Part shown: piece by piece, positions 7,845 to 17,300 of the stretch
Position numbering within the stretch: the stretch's first letter is position 1
How the letters are laid out: each line of letters begins with the position of its first letter
Source: JACDCA01 sp040881785
GTDB lineage: Bacteria > Acidobacteriota > Vicinamibacteria > Vicinamibacterales > 2-12-FULL-66-21
Length of the DNA stretch: 64,000 nt
Direction of reading: 5' to 3'
Assembly (NCBI GenBank): GCA_040881785.1
Contig: JBBECO010000221.1
Span: forward strand, 1 to 64,000
Translations under genes and position numbers: made by a program
Notes under the pieces: generated by a model
What the model was told of the DNA's origin: nothing
What the model saw: the letters and a program-made list of their open reading frames with translations, nothing else
Databases searched by the model: none

Positions 7845-8477
7845 TCATGCCGCGCGGGCGGCGCGCGACAGAGCCGTGACGACCATGTCGTCGGTGACTT
7901 CAGAGAAGTCGTCAAAGAACTGTCCGACGGCGTGGAAGTCAGCCGGCGCAGATAGACAAACCACCTCATCTGCTTCTGCCTCGATCTGCGCCAGCGACTG
8001 AGCGGGTGCGACCCCGATGGCCACGATGAGCTTCAGCGGCTTGCGTGCGCGTACCGACCGAATCGCCGCGAGCATCGACGATCCGGTGGCGATCCCGTCA
8101 TCGACTATCACAACGATGCGGCCCGTCGGATCGATGGCCTTCTGAGCGCGCGTGTACATCTCCCGGCGCGCGCGGATGACGCCTTGCTGCGCCCGGACTT
8201 CGTCGCGCATGTACTCCTCGTCGGCCACGTCGAAGTAGCGGCCCTTCAGGACGGTCCCGGCTTCGTCCACGGCGCCAATCGCCAGCTCGGGTTGCCCTGG
8301 TGCCCGCAACTTCCGTACGAGCACGACGTCGAGCTCGCCCTCGAGCGCGTCCGCGATGGTCCGAGCCATGGGCACCGCGCCGCGGGGCACACCCAGGATG
8401 AGGGGCTTCTGGCCCTTGTACGCAGCCAACCGTCCGGCCAGTTGCTTCGCCGCGTCGTCGCGATTCTTGAAACGCAT
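7845..8477 (-). CDS. Phosphoribosyltransferase
   Basis: A type I PRTase of 210 residues. The PRPP loop is IVVIVDDGIATGSSM (about residues 118-132). The N-terminal motif LGVPRGAVPMA is typical of the family found alone or fused to a dienelactone hydrolase or erythromycin esterase in stress loci. The substrate base is unknown and the family may be regulatory. ATG 8477 (MRFKNRDDA) has GGAG nine bases upstream; the frame is open further upstream but that part is not conserved-looking. It lies convergent to the PEBP gene. Related genes belong to the mycobacterial DosR regulon. Confidence 0.8.
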   Translation of the reverse strand: MRFKNRDDAAKQLAGRLAAYKGQKPLILGVPRGAVPMARTIADALEGELDVVLVRKLRAPGQPELAIGAVDEAGTVLKGRYFDVADEEYMRDEVRAQQGVIRARREMYTRAQKAIDPTGRIVVIVDDGIATGSSMLAAIRSVRARKPLKLIVAIGVAPAQSLAQIEAEADEVVCLSAPADFHAVGQFFDDFSEVTDDMVVTALSRAARAA

Positions 8478-8573
8478 CACATCGACTCCAGGCTCTGCAC
8501 GCGAACTATGTTGGTTCACTCACAAGATGGCAATTGGCATACCAGATACTTGGATGTGAATACTCCCTGACTC

Positions 8574-9383
8574 TTGCGGATTCGATCACGTCGGCGGCAA
8601 CGTCTGAAAAGTTCGCAGCGTTTCGGCAGAATTCCCCAGCGCGAACGTCGCGCGCGTCTTCCCGGTTCGCGCCGATTCCCTCGACTGCTGGTACCGCCCT
8701 TGCCTTTCTGGCTCCGTATGCTGGCCGCAGCCGTCGCGGTGATCCTGTCAGCGGCCCTCGGCGCCGCGACTGAGCCGCGTTCGACGTCTCCGCGCCTGCG
8801 CGAGGGTCGCCCCCCGGCGCAGATTCCCCAGGCGTTCGGCGGTGGTGAAGTCGTGCTCGAGTTGACCGTCGATTCGCGCGGAGGCGTCTCGCGGATCGAG
8901 CGTATTCGCGTGACACCGCCCTATGCGGATCTCGTGGTCAACGCGGCGGCCCAGTGGCGATTCGAGCCCGCAACCGTCGCGATTGAGGGACGCGCAACGT
9001 CTGTTGCCGCGTCAGTCCTCGTGGTCGCGATCTTCCGGCCAGCCTCGCTCTACGCGGGGCCGGCGCCTGGCGTTCCGCCTCAAGTCCTCGGAGCGCCATC
9101 AGCGCGCGTCCCCCGTGTGGAGTCGATCGTCATGCCTGCGTATCCACCGACGGCCACCGGAGACGGGATCGTTCTGGTCGAGATCGAAATGAGTGGCCAC
9201 GCGGAACCACGCAGCTATCGCATCGTCGGCCCGGCATCAGGCTTCGACACGGCGGCGCTCGATGCAGTGCGCTCTTGGCGATTCGGAGCGCCGCAAACCC
9301 CTGACGTCCCTGACCGGCTCTTCGCGTACGCGGTGGTCGGCTTCCGCACTCCACTCGCACCCGGCACGCGACGGCGACAGTGA
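8574..9383 (+). CDS. Membrane-anchored protein with two TonB-C-like domains
   Basis: Residues ~46-66 (MLAAAVAVILSAALGAAT) form a signal or anchor helix after an arginine-rich start. Two TonB C-terminal-like repeats follow. One is at ~90-130 (VVLELTVDSRGGVSRIERI to AQWRFEPATV). The other is at ~200-250 (GIVLVEIEMSGHAEPRSYRI to VRSWRFGAP). Each has the 'v...g.v...........aal.av..WrF.Pa' pattern. Such proteins are periplasmic and common in acidobacteria, where they may be TonB-like transducers or unknown secreted proteins. The true start is uncertain; Met at 8718 would leave a signal peptide without basic residues. The next gene begins 27 bp downstream. Confidence 0.6.
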   Translation: MRIRSRRRQRLKSSQRFGRIPQRERRARLPGSRRFPRLLVPPLPFWLRMLAAAVAVILSAALGAATEPRSTSPRLREGRPPAQIPQAFGGGEVVLELTVDSRGGVSRIERIRVTPPYADLVVNAAAQWRFEPATVAIEGRATSVAASVLVVAIFRPASLYAGPAPGVPPQVLGAPSARVPRVESIVMPAYPPTATGDGIVLVEIEMSGHAEPRSYRIVGPASGFDTAALDAVRSWRFGAPQTPDVPDRLFAYAVVGFRTPLAPGTRRRQ

Positions 9384-9410
9384 TTGCAGAGAGAAACCAG
9401 AGGTATCGAT

Positions 9411-10112
9411 ATGACAACCGCAGCCTTGACCGGCGCCGACGTGCGACTCAGGGACACTGTGATCCACGAGCTCGACTGGGATTCCGAAGTGGACGACAGC
9501 GCAATTGGCGTCACCGCCAAGGACGGCGTCGTCACGCTGACCGGCTTCATCGACAGCTACGCCGGCAAACTGGCCGCGGAACGGGTCGTCAAGCGGGTGC
9601 GCGGCGTGCGCGCCGTCGCCAACGACATCATCGTCCGGTTGAAAGCGGACGTGACAGATTCAGACATCGCGGCCGCAGCGGCTGTGGCGCTGAAGTTCAG
9701 GCCAGGCATTCCACCCAATGTTCAGGCCACCGTCCACGACGGCCATGTCACCCTCACAGGACACGTCGAATGGCTGCATCAGACGGAGCAGGCAGAAGTG
9801 GCCGTGCGACACATTGGCGGCGTCCGCGGCGTCGTGAATCACATCGAGGTTGCGACAAGGACCGTGCAACGCGACGTCAGGCGCCGGATCGTCCAGTCCC
9901 TGCACCGCAACGCCGACCTCGATGCGCGTCACGTCGAAGTGGCGGTGACGGACGACATCGTGACCCTGACCGGGACGGTCGGCTCCTGGTCGCAACGTGA
10001 GGCCGCGGAGCGCGGTGCCGGCAGCGCGCCGGGGATTCGGCAGGTGGACAACCAGATTCGTGTCGTGCCGCAAGAACCACACGAGTTCGAGCCACCAGAC
10101 GAGGTCTGTTGA
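9411..10112 (+). CDS. Triple BON-domain protein
   Basis: A 233-residue product with three BON domains (strands DGVVTLTGFIDSY, DGHVTLTGHVEWL, DDIVTLTGTVGSW), about 70 residues apart. It is a paralog of 3887-4537 but clearly diverged. It lacks a signal peptide and ends in an acidic tail. The domains probably bind membranes or polyphosphate-like ligands during osmotic stress; that is family knowledge, not shown here. ATG 9411 has AGAGG upstream; a TTG 27 bases earlier is less likely. It may be co-transcribed with the TonB-C gene and precedes the Usp-glucan synthase pair. Confidence 0.8.
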   Translation: MTTAALTGADVRLRDTVIHELDWDSEVDDSAIGVTAKDGVVTLTGFIDSYAGKLAAERVVKRVRGVRAVANDIIVRLKADVTDSDIAAAAAVALKFRPGIPPNVQATVHDGHVTLTGHVEWLHQTEQAEVAVRHIGGVRGVVNHIEVATRTVQRDVRRRIVQSLHRNADLDARHVEVAVTDDIVTLTGTVGSWSQREAAERGAGSAPGIRQVDNQIRVVPQEPHEFEPPDEVC

Positions 10113-10377
10113 AGCACGAGCGCGAACGAGGAGTCGACGGAGATCGTCATGCGCATCACAGCGCGGCGGTCGTTTTTCTTGCTGAATTGAGCGGGTTCAC
10201 CTCAGCGGGCAGAGTGCGGATTTCTTCGTGAGAGGAACGAATTTTTCCGTGTTTCTTGTTTCGCTGCTCGGCGTGCGTCGCGCTTTCGCGGGGACCGCCC
10301 GCCTGTGAGAGGCAGGAGCCGGCGGGCACAGCAATTGCCCTTTGTCTTCAAGCAGCGGCAAACGCAGCGAGAAGATC

Positions 10378-11388
10378 ATGGGCACCGCCCCTCCTGTGAT
10401 GACACCCACGTCAGAGGCTCTGGCTGACGTGGCTTTCCGACATGTCGCCGCTTGCATCAACGGATCGGCGATGAGCGAGCTGGTCGTGCCACACGCGCTC
10501 GCCATCGCCCGCGCATTCGGGGGGCGATTGACGATCGTTCGCGTCCTGGAATGCGTGACTGCGGGCGACGTACCGGCCGACCCGCTCGAGTGGGACATCC
10601 GGCGACGGGAAGCGCACGAACAGGTCGAGCGCCTTGTACGAGAAAGCAATGCCGATGTACCGATAGCGGGAGATGTCGTCGAGGGCCGAGCCGCTGAGGA
10701 GATCTGTCTTTGGGCTGAACGCCACCAGGTCGATCTCATGGTCTTGTGCCGATGCGACGCCCCAGATAGGGAGGAGTGGCCGCTGGCGAGACCGCTTCTC
10801 GATCAGATGCCGGGATCGGTGCTCATCGTTCATGCACCGGTCGCCACGCAGACATCGGTCGGTCGGTATCGGCGCCTGCTTGTCCCCGTTGATGGTTCTT
10901 CCCGCGCTGAGAGCGCCGTCCCACTCGCGGCTCGCGTCGCCGCTAGCGTCGCCGCCGAACTACTCGTGGCACACGTAGTCCCTGGCCCCGGACTGACGGA
11001 GGTCGGCCCGCCCGACGCTGAGGATGTCGAGCTTCGCGAACGGATCGCGCAGCGTAATCTGCGTGTGGCGACGACGTACCTCGACGGCCTGAGAGCTCGA
11101 TTCGCAACAACCGGGTCACCGCCTCGCACCATCGTCGTCCGAGATGGTGACGTGCGCACGAGCCTCGAACGCCTCGTGGAGGATGAAAGCGTCGACCTCG
11201 TCGTGTTGTCGTCGCATGGGCATTCTGGGCGTGCGGGTGTGCCCTACGGCAGCGTTACTGCGGATTTGGTTCTCTACAGCTCGGTTCCGCTCCTGATCGT
11301 CCGACCACGCACGACGGGCACACACGCGCACCAGGTCATGGCGAAGGCGTCATTGGCCGGTCGCCTGCCGCACCAAGCCGTGTCATGA
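10378..11388 (+). CDS. Tandem universal stress protein
   Basis: A 336-residue protein with two Usp domains. The first (~residues 20-150) is degenerate: it ends PGSVLIVHAP but lacks the Gly-rich ATP signature. The second (~165-320) starts RRLLVPVDGSSRAESAVPLA and has SSHGHSGRAGVPYGSVTADL, close to the G-x2-G-x9-G-S ATP-binding signature. The protein probably binds nucleotide through one domain. ATG 10378 is preferred over a TTG twelve codons upstream. Its stop overlaps the start of the glucan synthase (ATGA, 11385-11388), so it is translated with that enzyme and may sense conditions for glucan production. Confidence 0.8.
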   Translation: MGTAPPVMTPTSEALADVAFRHVAACINGSAMSELVVPHALAIARAFGGRLTIVRVLECVTAGDVPADPLEWDIRRREAHEQVERLVRESNADVPIAGDVVEGRAAEEICLWAERHQVDLMVLCRCDAPDREEWPLARPLLDQMPGSVLIVHAPVATQTSVGRYRRLLVPVDGSSRAESAVPLAARVAASVAAELLVAHVVPGPGLTEVGPPDAEDVELRERIAQRNLRVATTYLDGLRARFATTGSPPRTIVVRDGDVRTSLERLVEDESVDLVVLSSHGHSGRAGVPYGSVTADLVLYSSVPLLIVRPRTTGTHAHQVMAKASLAGRLPHQAVS

Positions 11389-14300
11389 GCGCGCCGCTCG
11401 TCGAGCCGGCACATGCGGCTCTCGAAACGGCGGCTCGTGAGCTGAGTGAGCGCCACACAGCCGTCGAATCGCGCGCGCGGCCGCTCGACTCACTGCTGCG
11501 AGTCTCGGCTCTCACCGCGTGGCTCGATCGCGCACGCGCCGCGCTCGCCGACCCGGCTCCCGAGGCGGCCAAGGCAGCAGAATGGCTCCTTGACAACGAT
11601 TACCTGGTCGAGCGTGCGATTCGGCAGATCGAAGAAGATCTCCCCCCTGGTTTCTATCGCCGACTACCCGGGCTCGCGCAGGGTGAGGAGGAACGCCGTC
11701 TGCCACGCGCGTATGCACTCACACACGGCTTCCTGCGGGCGTCACACCTGCACGTGTCGCTGCCAGGTGCGATCGCGTTCGCGCAGGCATACCAAAGGAA
11801 CGGCACGTGGCTCACGATCGCCGAATTGTGGGCCTTTCCGGCGCTCCTCCGGCTGGCGTCGCTAGAACTGCTCGTCACAGCGCTTGCTCGGCTCGTGCCG
11901 GTCCTGGAATCGCCGATCCTCGTCCCGACGCTCACTCGCCTGCCCGTCGACGATACTGAATGCGTCGCCCGATCGCTCACGAACCTCGGTGCAATCGCCG
12001 CTATCCCGTGGAAGACGTTCTTCGAAGCGACCAGCCGTGTCGAAGCCATCCTGCGAACCGACCCGGCTGGCGCGTACGAGCGGATGGATTTCCAGACGCG
12101 GGATCGATACCGCGTCGCCGTGGAGGGAATCGCCGCCTGGTCAGGTCGACCGGAAGCCGAGACCGCACTGCAGGTCATCGCACAGTCCGATCGTCTGAGA
12201 ACGCAAGGTCCAGATTGCGGCCACGTTGGGTACTGGCTGATCGGCGAGGGGCGTGGCACGTTCGAGCGGATCGTCGGCTGCCGCCCGCCCGCACGAGTCT
12301 CGTTCTGGCGATGGAGCTTCCGGCACGCCGGTCCCATCTATGCCACCGCGCTGGTCTCGGGCACGGCAGCGGCGCTGGCGCTGCCCGTGCTCTACCTGTG
12401 GGCGATCGGCGCATCGGTCACGGGCGTCATCCTGGGCAGCGCCATCGCTCTTCTTCCCGGATCGGTCGTCGCGGTCACGATGGTGCACTGGGTAGTGACG
12501 CGCTTGGTGCCTCCACGAGTACTGCCGAAACTCGATTTCGATCGGGGGATCCCGCCCGATTGGACGACCGCCGTCGTGATACCGGCGCTCGTGGGTAGCA
12601 CGAAGGAGGCCGAGGACCTGCTGGCACAACTCGAGGAACACTACCTCGCCAATCCAGCATCGTCTGTGCAGTTCGCCCTCCTGACCGATCCACCTGATGC
12701 GCCGGTGCAGCGCATGCCCAACGACGAAGCCATCGAGGCGGCACTCGTCGACGGCATTCGGAATCTCAACGCCCGACATGCTGACAATCGCTTTCACGTG
12801 CTCCATCGCCACCGCCGGTTGAATCCATCCGAGGGCTGCTGGATGGGATGGGAGCGCAAACGGGGCAAGCTGGAACAGTTCAACCGTCTCGTGCTGGGCG
12901 ATCCGGGCGGGGGCTTCGACGTGTACGAGGGACGCCTGGAGGCACTGACGCAGATCCGGTTCGTCGTGACCGTCGACGCCGATACGCGCCTGCCGCAAGG
13001 CGCTGTGGCGCGTCTTGTGGGAGCACTTGCGCACCCGCTCAATCGCCCACAGTTCGACGAGGCAACGGGTCGCGTGCACTCGGGATATACCGTCGTCCAA
13101 CCGCGCGTCGAGATCTCACCTGAAAGCGGGAACCGCTCGCTCTTCGCGAGGCTCTACTCCGGCGACACGGCCATCGACATCTATTCACGCGCCGTGTCCG
13201 ACGTGTATCAGGACCTACTTGGCTCCGGCATCTACATTGGCAAGGGTATCTATGACGTGGAGGCATTCCAGAGGAGCGTCGAGGGTCGGGTGCCGGAGAA
13301 CGCACTCGCCAGTCACGACCTCTTCGAAGGCGCGCATGGTCGCGTGGCACTGGCCACCGACATCGTGGTTTACGAGAACTTCCCGAGTCAGTACGAAGTA
13401 TTCGCGCGCCGATGGCATCGCTGGATGCGAGGCGACTGGCAGTTGCTGCCGTGGCTCGGCAGGTATGTGCCCGGTGCCGCAGGAACACGCATCCCAAACG
13501 GGCTGCCGTACCTGGAACGCTGGAAGATTGCCGACAACCTGCGTCGCAGCTTGATGGCGCCCACGCTCCTCGCGTTGCTGATCGCGGGCTGGCTCGTGCT
13601 CCCGGGCAGTCCGTGGGTGTGGACCACGCTCGCATTACTCGCACCAGCAGCCGCGTTGTTCACCGACCTCGTCACGGGCCTCGCAGGTGGACGTCGTCGC
13701 GGCGCTGTGCGAGGCGTGCTCCGGAACTTCGTCGACCACGCAGGCCGGTGGATTCTGACCATCGTATTCCTGGTGCAGGATGCGGTCCTCTGCATTGATG
13801 CAATCCTCAGGACGCTTTGGCGACTCTACGCCAGCCATCGCAAGCTCCTCGAATGGACGACGGCGGCGCACGTGGCGCATCACTTCAACGGGGGGGCGCC
13901 CGCGGACGCATGGCGGCGGCTGTGGGTGGGACCAGCCACCGCTGTCGTCCTGGGTGGCGCTGTCCTTGCCGCGCGGCCGGATGCGTTGGCGACCGCCGCG
14001 CCACTGCTCATCCTGTGGGTCGCCTCGCCCATGATCGCGTGGCGAACCGGCCACGCGCGCGCGACCGAACGCGAGCCTCTGGACGAGAAATCCATCCTGT
14101 ACTTGCGCCGATTGGCGCGCCGCACGTGGCTGTTCTTCGAGCGCTTCGCGGGACCCGACGATCACTGGCTTCCGCCGGACAATTATCAGGAGCACCCGGG
14201 CGGCGAGCTCGCCCACCGGACGTCGCCCACCAACACCGGGATGCTCCTGCTCTCGTCGGTCAGCGCCTGGGATCTCGGGTTCGTCGGATTGCCCGAGCTT

Positions 14301-17300
14301 GCGGCCCGCGTGCGGAACACGCTCGACACGCTTCATCGCCTCGAACGCCACCACGGGCACTTCTTCAACTGGTACGACACGCGAACGCTGATCCCGCTCG
14401 AACCGCGGTACGTCTCCACTGTTGATAGCGGCAACCTCGCGGTCAGCCTGCTGACACTCAAAGAAGCCTGCCGCGAGGCCGCACGTGGTCCTGCCCTCGG
14501 AACGCAGCTCTGGAAAGGGCTGCGCGACCTGTTCGATCTCTTGGATACTGCTGCCGAGGATCTGCCCGCAAGCGGCGAGACCGATGCGCTCCGCTCGGTC
14601 GTCCGGGCGCTAGCGATTCGAGCGACAACGATCGCTCACGAGGCCCTCGCAGCGACAACAGACGCCGACGACCGGACGGCCCTCGATCAACTCGTCACCG
14701 CCGCTGTGAACCGGCAAGGCATCCCTTCCAGAACGCTGCAGGACATTCGCGTGTGGGTCGAACGCATTCACCATCACTGGCGGAGCATGGAGCGAGACGT
14801 GGAGACGCTCGCGCCCTGGCTGAGACTGATCGATACGGCGCCAGCTGGCGGCCTCGAATTGGCGGAACGTCTGCGGCACGTCCTGCCGCCGTCACTCGCT
14901 CTCGACGACGTCGCAGAACGCTGTCAGGACGCCCGACACGTGCTGGCCACTGCGACGTCCGAGCGAGCCGATGACAGCGTGCGTCCTTGGATCGAACGTC
15001 TCATCGACGCGGTTGAGGCCGGCGAACGTGGCGCCGCCTCCTTGCGCGACGCGCTGACACAGCTTGCCGATCGCGCGGAAGCGCTGGCACTCGACATGGA
15101 CTTTCGGCCGCTCTTCGACGCTGAGCCGAAGTTGTTCCATATCGGTTACAACACAACCGCCGACCGGCTCGATCCACATCACTACGATTTGCTCGCAAGC
15201 GAGGCGCGGCTGGCCAGCTTCTTCGCGATTGCCAAAGGCGACGTGCCGCTGGAACACTGGTTTCATCTCGGCCGCCCGATCACGAGCGTCGGCGGCCGGC
15301 TGACGCTCGTGTCGTGGGGTGGCTCGATGTTCGAGTACCTGATGCCCGCGCTGCTGCTCCGCCGGCATCCGGGCGGGCTGCTCGCTGAGAGCGAGCACGC
15401 TGCCGTCGACGCGCACCGCCGCTTCGCACGAGACGCCGGCATTCCCTGGGGAATGTCTGAATCGGGCTTTGCCTCGCTCGATCTCAGCAACCACTACCGA
15501 TACCAGGCGTTCGGGGTGCCCACGGTGGGGCTCCGCCGCGGCCTCTCGCGAGAGCTCGTCGTGGCCCCGTACGCGACAGCCCTGGCGCTCCTGGCACGCC
15601 CGCACGACGCCGTCGCGAACCTGCGTGAGCTTGAACGTCTCGGGATGCTCGGACTCTACGGGATGTACGAGGCGGCAGACTTTCGTGCGGAGCACGCGAC
15701 GCGAGAGGCTCGATTCGGAGTCGTTCGATCGTGGATGGCGCATCACCAGGGCATGGCGCTCGCGGCCATCAACAATGTGCTGTGCAACGACACGCTCGTG
15801 CGGCGCTTCCACGCCGACCGACGCGTGCGGACGGTGGAGGTCCTGCTGCAGGAGCGCGTGCCTCGCGAGCGTCCGACTGAAGCCGCCCGCTCGCGCGAGC
15901 GAGCCGAGGCCGCCGCACGCCGGCCTGTACCGGCCCTGCCGGAGGCGTGGGATCCCGCCGGCCCGCCTGGTGTACCGAAGGTGCAGTTGTTGGGCAACGG
16001 CCGGATGTCGTCGTGGATCTCGGAGAGCGGCGCCGGTGCACTCCACTGGCAGGGTCAGGCCCTCACGCGATGGATTCCTGATCCCACCCGCGATCACTGC
16101 GGCCTCTGGATCTACGTGCGGGACGAGGAAAGCGGGCAGGTCTGGTCCGTCGGACGGCAGCCGACGGCCGTTGTCGCAGACGAGGCCGCCTGCATCTTTC
16201 ACGCGCACCTGGCGGAGTTTCGGCAGCGCAACCATCGCATCGCCATTCGGATGGACGTCGGTGTCTTGCCGGCCGATGATCTGGAGGCCCGACGTGTCAG
16301 CGTCGCCAACGAAGACGACCGACGTCGCACGCTCACCTTGACGACATACGGCGAGGTCGTGCTCGGACCTCCACGCGACGACGAGCGCCACCCGGCATTC
16401 AGCAAGCTGTTCGTGAACAGCGAGTGGCTGCCGGCTGCTCGCGGGGTGTTGTTCACGCGCCGACCTCGACACCCGAACGAACGGCCTCCGGTTCTGCTGC
16501 ATGCCGTGGTCCTCGATCCGTCCCTGCCGGTCGAGGTCACAGGATACGAGACGGACCGCCGTGCGTTCCTTGGACGGCACGGCAATCCGCGTCGGCCTCG
16601 CTCGGTCGTCGAGGGGCTGACCGGCACCGTCGGATGGACGCTCGATCCTATCTTCGCGCTGCAGGTCCGCGTGATGCTCGATCCTGGCCAACGGGCGGAG
16701 CTGTGTTTCGTCACCGCCGCGGCCGGGTCGCGCGAATCGGTGCTCCAATTGGCCGAGCGCTACGACGCAACGACCGCAGTGGACTGGGCCATCCAAGACG
16801 CGGCGATCAAGGCGGCGCATGAGGCCACTCGGCTCCGGCTCCGGCCATCGGAGCTGCCGGACCTTCAAACGCTCGCATCACTGCTGCTCGCGCCGCACGC
16901 GGCGCTACGTGCCTCAGCGTCCCAGCGAGCCGCCAATCGTCTGGGGCAGTCACGCCTGTGGGGAATGGGGATCTCCGGCGATGCACCGATTCTGTTGCTG
17001 CGCACGAGCGACCCACACAGCGAACTGCTCCCTGTGCTCGTGCGTGGTCACGAGCTCTGGCGCCGGCGCGGGCTTCAGGTCGACCTCGTGGTGCTGCGAT
17101 CAGGAACATCGACGTACGCGGAGCCGCTGCGCGAGCGGTTGACCGATCTGCTGGAGGGCATAGGGGCACACAGCACGCTCGCAGGGAGCGGCGGGGTGCA
17201 TTTGGTGATTGCCGATCAGATCCAGGAGGAGGAGGCGCGCCTGCTCGAATGCGTTGCCCGCGTCGTCCTGGACGACGCGCGAGGAGGTCTGGCACGTCAA

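Noticed and set aside
14892..16868. 658-codon minus-strand open frame
   Set aside because: It lies antisense to the conserved glucan synthase and is a by-product of GC-rich codon use.
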